The translations under genes and the position numbers were made by a program. Of a stretch of DNA of 64,000 nt, positions 57,104-64,000 are shown one piece after another. The stretch spans positions 52,635 to 116,634 of the forward strand of contig PASF01000007.1 of NCBI GenBank assembly GCA_002711845.1, given 5' to 3'. The stretch's first letter is position 1. The number at the start of each line of letters is the position of its first letter. A model generated the notes under the pieces. That model did no database searches, had not been told where the DNA came from, and worked only from the letters and a program-made list of their open reading frames with translations. This DNA is from Gammaproteobacteria bacterium (lineage in GTDB: Bacteria > Pseudomonadota > Gammaproteobacteria > Pseudomonadales > Pseudohongiellaceae).

Positions 57104-57610
57104 TCAGATTAAACCAAGTTCTGCGAAAGAAGCGGTATCGTCCCCACCTACTATTATGTGATCCAAGACTCTAACGTCTACCAACTCCAGTGCACTCTTG
57201 AGTCTCTGAGTTATTTTTTTGTCTGCGGTGCTGGGTTCCGTGCTGCCGCTCGGGTGATTGTGTGCGACTATTACTGCCGCAGCATTGTGTTGTAAGGCTG
57301 CCTTAACCACCTCTCTGCTATATACTGGCGCTCCGTCGATGGTTCCGCGAAACATCTCTTTATATGCTATCAGCCTGTGCTGGGAGTCCAGAAAAAGGAC
57401 TGAAAAGACTTCGTGGTCGAAACCCGCAAGCTTTGTAACCAGGTATTGTTTTACAGCGCAGGATGACGTGAACGATGAACCTCGCTGCATCTTGCTGTCG
57501 ATCACCTGGCGAGCCGCGTCAAGAATTTGATCTGTCGTTGCTTGGTGATAATCGCCATTTACATCACGTACAAGCAAATCAGAATTAATTGAGACAGTCA
57601 GTTGAGTCAT
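57104..57610 (-). CDS. RadC-like JAB/MPN domain protein
   Basis: A 168-residue protein carrying the JAMM metal site HNHPSGSTEPSTAD near its C-terminal third, as in RadC. The N-terminal helix-hairpin-helix part of chromosomal RadC is missing; only the MPN domain is present, as is usual in RadC-like proteins of plasmids and integrative elements. The start MTQLTVSIN has CGGAGC 7 bases upstream; a longer frame begins at 57679. Its function on mobile elements is unknown. It is the last gene of the minus-strand mobilisation block. Confidence 0.85.
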   Translation of the reverse strand: MTQLTVSINSDLLVRDVNGDYHQATTDQILDAARQVIDSKMQRGSSFTSSCAVKQYLVTKLAGFDHEVFSVLFLDSQHRLIAYKEMFRGTIDGAPVYSREVVKAALQHNAAAVIVAHNHPSGSTEPSTADKKITQRLKSALELVDVRVLDHIIVGGDDTASFAELGLI

Positions 57611-57983
57611 GAGAGTGCTCCGGTTTTTCAGGCGGAATTGCCTAGAACCGAAACAGCACGGTGCAGCGCAAGCCGTCACAGGGTCGTAAGACTCGCGCAG
57701 CCCTTGACGGGGAGAACGCCGTGATAAGTTGAATAGAAAAGCAAATCTGTCCTACCACCCCTCTATGGGCATTAGGCAAGCGGAGTGCGCAGGCCCGGGA
57801 GGTCCGTAGAAAATAGAGTCAATGCTTCGGGCATTAGATTCGAAAGAGGCTCGAGCTTGTGAGCCCGCCTGCGGACCCTCAACTCAAGCCCGCTTTAGTT
57901 TTTTACTGAGAAAATAGTGTTTATAGACAACCCCCCTCAGCCGATCCATGTGCTGAGGATTGGTGTCCGCTATTGTCAAAGAA
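57611..57983. other. Gene-free, structured stretch between relaxase and radC-like gene
   Basis: About 370 bases richer in GC than the flanking island genes. GGGCATTAG occurs twice (57767, 57829). CGCAGGC (57788-57794) can pair with GCCTGCG (57867-57873); GGCTC/GAGCC and CCTCAGC/GCTGAGG (57935-57941 with 57952-57958) give further hairpins. No reading frame is convincing. It could be a leader or small RNA for radC, or a transfer-origin region. Confidence 0.4.
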
Positions 57984-60557
57984 CTAACATGGTAGCAAGG
58001 TTCTTGCCTGCTCATTGAACAGTTCCTTCATCTGCTCCTTAGATTGCCTCAAGGCGTGTCGCTCATACATCTCTAGTGCAGTATTCTGATATCGATCTGA
58101 GCTTAGGGATTCAGCGAGATATGACAAACGTTCGGCGTGACTGACCGGCTTGGCGATCTCGTCCACGGCCAAAGTATTGAAAAACCAGCTGCAGTTGTTT
58201 CGATGCCTGCTGCCAGCAACATACCCTGATGCGCGGTCCATCTGGACATCATGCAGAACAAAGGTCTCATCAACTGTCAGCCCTTGGCTGGCGTACACAG
58301 TGCATGCATAGGCGTGAATCATTTGTAGTCTGCCGTCGGCATCGCAGTATTCACTATGCAAAAACGTCCGATTAATGCCTGTGTCATCCTTTACTACGAA
58401 TTGAATGTCACCATCAGCCAACTCTTTAATCCTAACCATCTCCCCTAGCACCCCATTTGTTAGTCCCTTGCTATAATCGTTGTATGTAAAGCGAACGCGA
58501 TCACCCTCAGCAAAATCCAGTTTCTGCTCACGCCTACCCACGATACAATTGAGACTGACACAATGGGAACCAAGACGATTATTTGAGCGGTAGACCTCAC
58601 GGATTAAATTGCTCAATTTTTCAACGTCTTTCCATTGTTGTGCAAGGACTAAAGACGTCCTTTCCGGCTCCAATTCGCTGTGACTTTTCCATTGCTCAAC
58701 TAAGGACTCACAAGCTGACTGCTGATCCGCAGAAAAAAACAGCAATCCTCTCTGATCGAGAGAGCTGAGTGCGGCATGAGCGTTGCCATCGCGAAGGTCG
58801 GCTACCGCTTGCCGGGCCCACGGCTCGCGCTGGCGTCTAATCGTAGTAATGCGCGATGTCCCCATAACATCTGGTCGGGATAGATAACGCAACATGCCGC
58901 CATGTTGGATCGCATCAAGCTGTTTATCATCTCCTACGAGAACTAATTTGCTTCCGTGCTTGCGTGCGTACTTTGCAAGTGCTCCTAGCTGCCGTGTTCC
59001 TACTTGACCAGCTTCATCGACAATAAGTACGGTCTTGTGGGTCAACACCTTTCTGCCCCGGTCGATATCACTTAGAATCTTTGCGATAGTTGACGCTTGC
59101 ATTTTTGCCTCACGCGCAAGGTTGTCCGCAGCCGCCTTCGCTACAGACGCACCGATAACATGAAAACCGGCGCTTTCGTAAGCGACTCTTACAGCCTGCA
59201 TAGTTGTGGATTTACCTGCCCCGGCGCTTCCTTGGACACATTCAAGGCGATGTTCCTGACAGACATTAAAAATAGCTTCTACTTGCTCTTCGCTGCATCG
59301 AATGGAGATACTGTTAATCGCAGCTTGTACCGCTTTGTCCTCCAATCCGAAACCTGACTCTTTGCGGAGATATTTCGCATTAGCTACAAGAGCCCTCTCA
59401 TCCGACAGTTGAGTGACGGACGTAAAAATGCGGCTGTGGCGATAGTCAAAACCCAGTGAAACGGTCTCACTATCGTTAATTACCATGTTGGCACAATGCT
59501 CAGCCATACTTACGGACATCTGATTCCCTAGCGCAATCTCCGCAGCTTTCTGAAAGACTTCCCGCTCTTCAAAAACAGCTTTTGACTCCGTCAATAGTTG
59601 ATGCAGCGTACTGACATCGAGAAGCTCAGCTGGTTCGTCACGCAATAGACTGTCCACCTCTGGCTGCTTCTGAAGCGACTGCTTCAGTACATTTTCAGTA
59701 AAGCCCAGTCTATCCATCTCCTCCTCCCATTGCTTATGAAGAAGTTCTCTGTCAATTGCAGTTTTTTCCTTTCTCGTGCTCAGAGTGACGAAATCGCCGG
59801 ATCGGCTAGAGCTATTCTTTAATCCTCGGATTTCCAGACCTCTCTTAACTTGTTGCCCCCTCTTTGAGAAGTGGTAGCAGACATCACTCGGGACACCGCT
59901 GATCTCAAAGGAAGTGCTCTTTTCGTTAACGTCTAAGCTGAAGCCAAGGTGCCGAAGATTGGCGGCTAATTCAGCTTTATAGAACGCATCAGCGGAGCGT
60001 AGCCAAAGATAATGATGGCGGTTTTCGATAGTACCCCATGATCCGTCGTCCCGCAGAGCAACGTTAAGGACAAGGGCGTGGGTATGCAGCTGTGGATCCA
60101 TTTCCCTTGAAGTGCTGTGTTCAAACGTTGCACAAACGATTCCTGCTACCCTTTCACGAAGTCGACCATCGTGGCCGCGTCTCGATACAGAGGCATATTT
60201 TTCGATAAGCCCGATTGCTGTTTTCACAGCATCGAAGTGGGCGCGCTGGATAGCCGTGCGCAAAGGTTCTGATGATCTCGCAAACACTACGCTGACGCTC
60301 TTTCCTGGACTCATGCAAATATCATTGCCGGATAAGTGTTTTTCAGATCCAGCGTTGTCGCAAAGAGGGTTTCCGGTCGGGTCAAAGCCCGCCATGAGCT
60401 GCTCCAAGTCCGAAGGTAGGACCTCACCACGAAGTCCTAGCTCCATTGCGCCTAGTCCGACCCACTTTCCGGGCGGCTCCCCGCCTGCAATGTAGTAGTC
60501 TTCGACACCTAGGCCGGTGTAGTACGGAATGGACCGAATTTTTGAGATAGTAACCAT
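57984..60557 (-). CDS. MobF family relaxase-helicase (TrwC/TraI type)
   Basis: An 857-residue conjugative relaxase. The N-terminus has the tyrosines typical of MobF (IPYYTGLGVEDYYIAGGEPP, Tyr12/13 and Tyr21/22) and the metal-binding three-His motif around residue 157 (MDPQLHTHALVLN, with a further His in FEHSTSRE). The C-terminal half is a RecD-like helicase with P-loop GSAGAGKST (about residue 444) and IVDEAGQVGTRQL. It nicks oriT, stays bound to the 5' end and pilots DNA through the secretion channel. It is shorter than F TraI and near TrwC. The start lies directly after the coupling-protein stop. Confidence 0.92.
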   Translation of the reverse strand: MVTISKIRSIPYYTGLGVEDYYIAGGEPPGKWVGLGAMELGLRGEVLPSDLEQLMAGFDPTGNPLCDNAGSEKHLSGNDICMSPGKSVSVVFARSSEPLRTAIQRAHFDAVKTAIGLIEKYASVSRRGHDGRLRERVAGIVCATFEHSTSREMDPQLHTHALVLNVALRDDGSWGTIENRHHYLWLRSADAFYKAELAANLRHLGFSLDVNEKSTSFEISGVPSDVCYHFSKRGQQVKRGLEIRGLKNSSSRSGDFVTLSTRKEKTAIDRELLHKQWEEEMDRLGFTENVLKQSLQKQPEVDSLLRDEPAELLDVSTLHQLLTESKAVFEEREVFQKAAEIALGNQMSVSMAEHCANMVINDSETVSLGFDYRHSRIFTSVTQLSDERALVANAKYLRKESGFGLEDKAVQAAINSISIRCSEEQVEAIFNVCQEHRLECVQGSAGAGKSTTMQAVRVAYESAGFHVIGASVAKAAADNLAREAKMQASTIAKILSDIDRGRKVLTHKTVLIVDEAGQVGTRQLGALAKYARKHGSKLVLVGDDKQLDAIQHGGMLRYLSRPDVMGTSRITTIRRQREPWARQAVADLRDGNAHAALSSLDQRGLLFFSADQQSACESLVEQWKSHSELEPERTSLVLAQQWKDVEKLSNLIREVYRSNNRLGSHCVSLNCIVGRREQKLDFAEGDRVRFTYNDYSKGLTNGVLGEMVRIKELADGDIQFVVKDDTGINRTFLHSEYCDADGRLQMIHAYACTVYASQGLTVDETFVLHDVQMDRASGYVAGSRHRNNCSWFFNTLAVDEIAKPVSHAERLSYLAESLSSDRYQNTALEMYERHALRQSKEQMKELFNEQARTLLPC

Positions 60558-62267
60558 TTAGCTGTTCCTTTTGCGTCGTCGGTTTGTCTTGATATTAAAT
60601 TGTCCAACCAGTCGCTTAGATGGTACGAACTCCTCTGCGATGTTTGTAATTGATGGATGAGGCCATCTGAGCCGGTATACCGAATTTGTGCCGCCAAGAC
60701 AGATGTACCCCTCGATCCCATGCCTGGTTGCTTGTGGAAGATGAATTAGGTCCTCTGCACGAACGAGTGGCTCTTCTTGACGCTGATATGTGGTTGAGCT
60801 TTCTCCAACACTATTTACCGTCACCACTGGTCGCTCAACTTGGCGTACTCCAAAAATGCCCGCAGCTTTTCTTGCACTGCTTCCCCCGGAGCCGCATCTC
60901 AGGACCGCTACGTTTGTGAAAAGAGATACAAGTGTCTCAGCCATCTTTTCACCGTAAATGTCCTCAAGTTGCGAGAAGCTTTGAAATCCCGCGAGCGTAC
61001 GCGCGCCTTTGCTGCGCCCTTTGGATAGCCAGTCACTAATCGCTGGTGTCTTTGGAAGACTGGCAAACTCATCAAGGCAAAACCAAATCCGACGCGTCCT
61101 GCTGTCTGGCAAAGACAGCACATGGGCCGTCATCAAAGACAAAAATACCGCACACAAGGGTTTCGAGAGGGCACTGTATTCAGATCTATTTGGAATAATA
61201 ATGATCTTGTAGGGACTCTCTCCATTGACCCATTCCTTAATAGAAAAAGGGTTGTGGGTTCGATCCGGCCAAAGTCGCGCAAGAGTGTGGACCCAACTTA
61301 ATCGTAAGGTCAGCGTCACAAGAAAGCCTTCCGTAGTTCTGCTGCCTTCGACAACAGTTTTTGAAGCCGCAGGGTAATATTCTTGAATATTCCTGATAAG
61401 CGTTTCGTGATTCCAAGTTAGTGCGTCACTAAGCTCGGGCCAGCCCCATGCAGTCTTCAAAGTAGCATTTAACGTACAAATACAGCTGGCCAAGACCAAT
61501 CTAGCACCGTCGGTCCATAGTGGATCAGCTGAGTCCGTATGAATTAGTTGGCTCACTACCATGAGTGCTGTTTCTGGCGTGTCGGCGTCTACCGCAATGG
61601 TCCATGTACGTGATCTTTCATCAGGAGCACAAATTAAAGCCGCCTCCTTGTGATCGAACAGGAATTTTAGATATTCGGGTTTATCATCAAATACCAGTAG
61701 TTTGTCTCCGCGCGATTGGATCTGGAGCAAAAGTAACTTAAGTAAGTTACTTTTTCCGGAGCCGTGCTGCCCCATTACCACCAAATTTCCTGTCTCTGCT
61801 TCTAGGCTGACGGTGACTTTTGGGTGAACGGAAACCCCTACATGCTTACCCCCGGCTAGGTCGGCCCGAAGTTGTTTAGCCGCATGTAGGTATGCTTGTT
61901 TTCCGGTAAACAGTTTCGGGCCTGAGAGATGTTTTGCAAATTGAGTGCATTCATCGGAGAAATAGACCATTTTGCAGAATGTGATTGTGAGCGCGAAACA
62001 TAGCGAGACGGGAACGGACATATGCAGAATAAAATCAATTCTATAGCCACCTGCCACGAGTTGCATCCAGTACCTGTTCCACTCCGACGAGTCCTGTTGC
62101 AATAGTCCCCAGGCAGACGAGACTAAAATGGGTGCGTGATCTCGGAAAGAGCCCCAATCAGTCCCGACCTCCCAGGTTAAGGCGAGCGCCGCAAAGGAAA
62201 AAAAGCAAAATAGAACGCTACCAACAATCGACGCGCTCACTACTGAGTCACTTGTAATAGTTCTCAT
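60558..62267 (-). CDS. Type IV coupling protein (TrwB/TraD type)
   Basis: A 569-residue membrane ATPase that links the relaxosome to a type IV secretion channel. Two N-terminal membrane helices (about residues 10-35 and 80-105) are followed by P-loop GQHGSGKSN (about residue 162), KLLVFDDKPEYLKFLF, Walker B IWFCLDEFASLPKTP, and GARTLAGFQSFSQLEDIYG. Its order, upstream of the relaxase with no gap, is that of R388 trwB-trwC. No secretion channel genes are in this window. Confidence 0.92.
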   Translation of the reverse strand: MRTITSDSVVSASIVGSVLFCFFSFAALALTWEVGTDWGSFRDHAPILVSSAWGLLQQDSSEWNRYWMQLVAGGYRIDFILHMSVPVSLCFALTITFCKMVYFSDECTQFAKHLSGPKLFTGKQAYLHAAKQLRADLAGGKHVGVSVHPKVTVSLEAETGNLVVMGQHGSGKSNLLKLLLLQIQSRGDKLLVFDDKPEYLKFLFDHKEAALICAPDERSRTWTIAVDADTPETALMVVSQLIHTDSADPLWTDGARLVLASCICTLNATLKTAWGWPELSDALTWNHETLIRNIQEYYPAASKTVVEGSRTTEGFLVTLTLRLSWVHTLARLWPDRTHNPFSIKEWVNGESPYKIIIIPNRSEYSALSKPLCAVFLSLMTAHVLSLPDSRTRRIWFCLDEFASLPKTPAISDWLSKGRSKGARTLAGFQSFSQLEDIYGEKMAETLVSLFTNVAVLRCGSGGSSARKAAGIFGVRQVERPVVTVNSVGESSTTYQRQEEPLVRAEDLIHLPQATRHGIEGYICLGGTNSVYRLRWPHPSITNIAEEFVPSKRLVGQFNIKTNRRRKRNS

Positions 62268-62566
62268 GCCAATTTCTCCTTTAGGCGCTTTCTTAATTCA
62301 TGGTAAGCTTGCTCACGCTCAGTTGATGTAAGCCCCACAACTGCGCACTGAGACTCAAAAACTTTACGGAAAAATCTTTGCTCCAATTGAATTAGTGTAT
62401 CTTTCATGGAAAGATGATCTCTGTAGTGCTCACAGGATCGTCGTACAATGTCGCCGGGTGTGGTCCCGTTTAACTCTGCTTGCTCAGCTAAGTAGTTATA
62501 CAGACCTACCGGCACTCTTACGGCGAAAGGTCGCATTGCACTTGCGTTAGGTTTTCTATTTTTCAA
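62264..62566 (-). CDS. Ribbon-helix-helix relaxosome accessory protein
   Basis: A 100-residue protein with an N-terminal ribbon-helix-helix pattern (RPFAVRVPVGLYNYLAEQAE, then TTPGDIVRRSCEHY) and a charged helical C-terminus. It overlaps the coupling-protein gene by 4 bases. Its place before trwB/trwC-like genes matches TrwA of R388, which binds oriT and stimulates the relaxase; sequence similarity to TrwA is not certain. Regulation of the operon through binding near its own promoter is likely. Confidence 0.7.
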   Translation of the reverse strand: MKNRKPNASAMRPFAVRVPVGLYNYLAEQAELNGTTPGDIVRRSCEHYRDHLSMKDTLIQLEQRFFRKVFESQCAVVGLTSTEREQAYHELRKRLKEKLA

Positions 62567-62745
62567 GGTGGTATCTCCGAAAACGTGGTGAACGTACTTA
62601 AAAATCAGGTGCTCTACTCAATACCATTGAGTCAGCGAAAACGATTTCGAAAACGCCTAAACTGCCAGAGCAGTTTGCGGCAGCGAGTGAAAGCGAGCTT
62701 TGCCGTTCTCATCAACGATGAATAGTGTTTGGTGTCCTCGCCCTG
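62567..62745. other. Candidate oriT region
   Basis: A 179-base gap directly before the relaxosome accessory gene, the place oriT has in R388-like elements. It holds a perfect 7-bp inverted repeat (AAACTGC/GCAGTTT, 62659-62676), a direct repeat CGAAAAC spaced by 5 bases (62638-62655), and purine-rich DNA. No known nic sequence could be recognised. Confidence 0.4.
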
Positions 62746-63369
62746 TCATAGTGGTTCACCTCTTGAAAGCGAGATAGAGCGTCTTCGGTATCTGTAGAAG
62801 ATTCCGGAAAACCTGTCATCTTTGAACATCGATAGCGCGTGAGCGACATATACGGCTAGTGAAACAAGCTGAGAGTCATTAAATTTGATATCTTTGGATT
62901 CTTCACATCGGACAATACTTCTCGCCATGATCGATAAAACGACATCCATGTTACCCGGTGAGATTTCCAATAGAGCGTTTCGGGAAGGGTAGGCGTCGTA
63001 CGAAATTAGCCATTCAATGTGTTCAACGCGTTTCAAATCTTTCACTTCATCCGGCATATGTTCTGGCTCCGAATCTCCTTCTTCGTACGGGGCTCCTAGA
63101 TCAGGCGTGGTCCGAGCTTGGTAATCTCTGAAGACTGCAGCGAGTAGCGGTTCGTCGAGTGTGCAGTAGGTCTCAGCGACTCTGAGAGCTAAAGAAGCGA
63201 CCTGCAAGCCATCATGCAAAATGCCTTGTTCATTCTCATAATCCGCGATGCAACTCGCCATCAGCCGGGATGTCTCACTCAGCACACCCATCTGAGACAA
63301 GGTAAAACAAGTCTGTGGATTTACAATAAGGTGCTTTTGGATCTGAAGTGCACGGTAATCAGTATTCAT
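62746..63369 (-). CDS. Unknown protein with internal duplication
   Basis: A 207-residue protein that I do not recognise. Two halves of about 85 residues look homologous: SCIADYENEQGILHDGLQ and VASLALRVAETYCTLDEPLL in the first, RSIVRCEESKDIKFNDSQ and LVSLAVYVAHALSMFKDDRF in the second, each ending in a FRDYQAR or FYRYRRR type sequence. An acidic linker (EEGDSEPEHMPDE) joins them. There is no signal or membrane helix. Its start shares one base with the stop of the alpA-like gene, so the two are translated together. Confidence 0.65.
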   Translation of the reverse strand: MNTDYRALQIQKHLIVNPQTCFTLSQMGVLSETSRLMASCIADYENEQGILHDGLQVASLALRVAETYCTLDEPLLAAVFRDYQARTTPDLGAPYEEGDSEPEHMPDEVKDLKRVEHIEWLISYDAYPSRNALLEISPGNMDVVLSIMARSIVRCEESKDIKFNDSQLVSLAVYVAHALSMFKDDRFSGIFYRYRRRSISLSRGEPL

Positions 63370-63578
63370 TAAATAATCTCCTTAGTTTTTGAATTAACCC
63401 AGTCTTCAATTTCCGACATTTTCCATGCAATCGATCTATTGCTGAGATTGATTGGGAGTGGGAAACTTCCGTCTCTTCCCCATCGCCACAGCGACACGCG
63501 TGAGACTTGAAGTAGCTTTTGAAGCTCTCTCGCTCTAATAAGCCGACAATCGTCGGTAAGATTGAATTCTCTTTTCAT
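63369..63578 (-). CDS. AlpA family transcriptional regulator
   Basis: A 69-residue helix-turn-helix protein of the AlpA/excisionase-like group: RLIRARELQKLLQVSRVSLWRWGRDGSFPLPINLSNRSIAWKMSEIEDWV. Such proteins activate integrase or transfer genes of prophage-like and integrative elements. The start MKREFNL has a purine-rich GAGGGGGCAAGG just upstream; a longer frame starting at 63683 runs through the spaced repeats and is less likely. It heads the minus-strand block and may control it. Confidence 0.82.
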   Translation of the reverse strand: MKREFNLTDDCRLIRARELQKLLQVSRVSLWRWGRDGSFPLPINLSNRSIAWKMSEIEDWVNSKTKEII

Positions 63579-63610
63579 GCCTTGCCCCCTCTGATGATTT
63601 ACCATTCCTA

Positions 63611-63869
63611 TAGACTGACAGTGTGTTGATGTAGGAAAGCGGAAGCGGTGATAAGAAATTAGATTCGTGCGTTCCAAGCACAATTAACATTTCGTTTTTC
63701 ACTTAATTTGCTTCCCCTCAATATTTGATAGTGTGTAAGCGTTAGAAACCGGAAATCGATGAGCTAAATGTACTTCGGAATCCTCAAGATCCGTCTACAG
63801 CCCAGTGTTCTCGGTTCTTTTGCGCCCCCACATAGTTGATAGTGTGTTGATGCTCAAAAGCGGAAGCTG
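63611..63869. repeat. Three direct repeats spaced by 110-111 bp upstream of alpA
   Basis: Copies at 63611-63648, 63721-63758 and 63832-63869 share a core GATAGTGTGTTGATG followed after a variable tetranucleotide by AAAGCGGAAGC, each preceded by a CCCC-rich stretch. The middle copy is the most diverged. Intervening sequences are unrelated. They lie in the upstream region of the alpA operon, so operator, iteron or promoter-array roles are possible. Confidence 0.7.
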
Positions 63870-63905
63870 CTGTATCAAAAACTTGTTGTGAACTGCTTAG
63901 CTATC

Positions 63906-63953
63906 CAGCGTCAACTATCTTGTCCGGTTCAGCGTCAATTATCTTGGCCGGTT
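63906..63953. repeat. Two 24-bp tandem repeats, probable IS21-family end
   Basis: Two adjacent units begin CAGCGTCAA and end CCGGTT, differing at 2 of 24 positions. IS21-family elements carry such multiple repeats at their ends. The element's genes would lie beyond base 64000. This is recognition from memory, not alignment. Confidence 0.5.
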
Positions 63954-64000
63954 GACGCCGTTTAGTTCTTCTCCTTTTTCAGGGCGGTTTTGCGTCGATA

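Noticed and set aside
63369..63683. Longer start for the AlpA-like gene
   Set aside because: It would begin with TTG and run through the spaced repeat; the internal ATG with a purine-rich leader fits the family length.

Overview
The window looks like a gammaproteobacterial chromosome of fairly high GC carrying a lower-GC mobile island at its right end. The core gene content supports this: gmk-rpoZ-spoT-ridA-recG in the order known from gammaproteobacteria, ubiA, hrpB, rsuA, rsmC, selD-mnmH, cueR-copA, alkB and an Mla/Mce lipid transporter. Many genes encode exported proteins. I cannot name the genus from sequence alone. No rRNA, tRNA or CRISPR array was seen.

Layout of the chromosomal part (1 to about 46.1 kb). 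1-1.7 kb: a DUF885 lipoprotein cut by the window edge. 1.8-10 kb: a leftward block ubiA, HDOD regulator, recG, ridA, spoT, rpoZ, gmk (quinone synthesis, stringent response, transcription, recombination). 10-20 kb: periplasmic enzymes and transporters: a Tat-exported metallophosphoesterase whose frame is broken at a four-unit CAGG repeat, a cytochrome c/lyase-type propeller fusion, selenium genes selD-mnmH, chrA, a second propeller, a LysE exporter, an amidating-lyase-like propeller and a dienelactone hydrolase. 20-33 kb: an AsmA-like membrane protein, hrpB with a GDT1 manganese/calcium transporter, MlaA, acetoacetyl-CoA synthetase with a dehydrogenase, an RND/MMPL exporter, small stress-type membrane proteins, a serine hydrolase and two rRNA-modifying enzymes. 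33.9-46 kb: the ArsJ/GAPDH organoarsenical pair, a four-gene Mce lipid ABC transporter, a hybrid histidine kinase, alkB, the CueR/CopA copper module, and two small envelope proteins.

At about 46.1 kb base composition and gene style change sharply. From there to the end lies an island made of modules: a Hachiman defence pair (hamA, hamB); a scar holding pieces of an IS66 transposase, a bile acid/arsenite-type transporter and an IS3 OrfA; a small unknown gene; a translationally coupled restriction-modification-like trio (D12-class adenine methylase, McrB-type AAA+ motor, DUF2357 PD-(D/E)XK nuclease); and, on the minus strand, a mobilisation module (AlpA-like regulator, an internally duplicated unknown protein, a ribbon-helix-helix accessory protein, TrwB/TraD-type coupling protein, MobF relaxase-helicase, RadC-like protein). 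The window ends in spaced repeats upstream of alpA and a 24-bp tandem repeat resembling an IS21-family end. No integrase and no type IV secretion genes are in view, so this is either a mobilisable element or part of a larger conjugative one.

The items most worth following up are the CAGG-repeat metallophosphoesterase (possible phase variation), the coupled methylase-McrB-DUF2357 trio next to Hachiman on a mobilisable island, the 110-bp-spaced repeats in front of alpA, the duplicated protein beside them, and the structured gap between the relaxase and radC.
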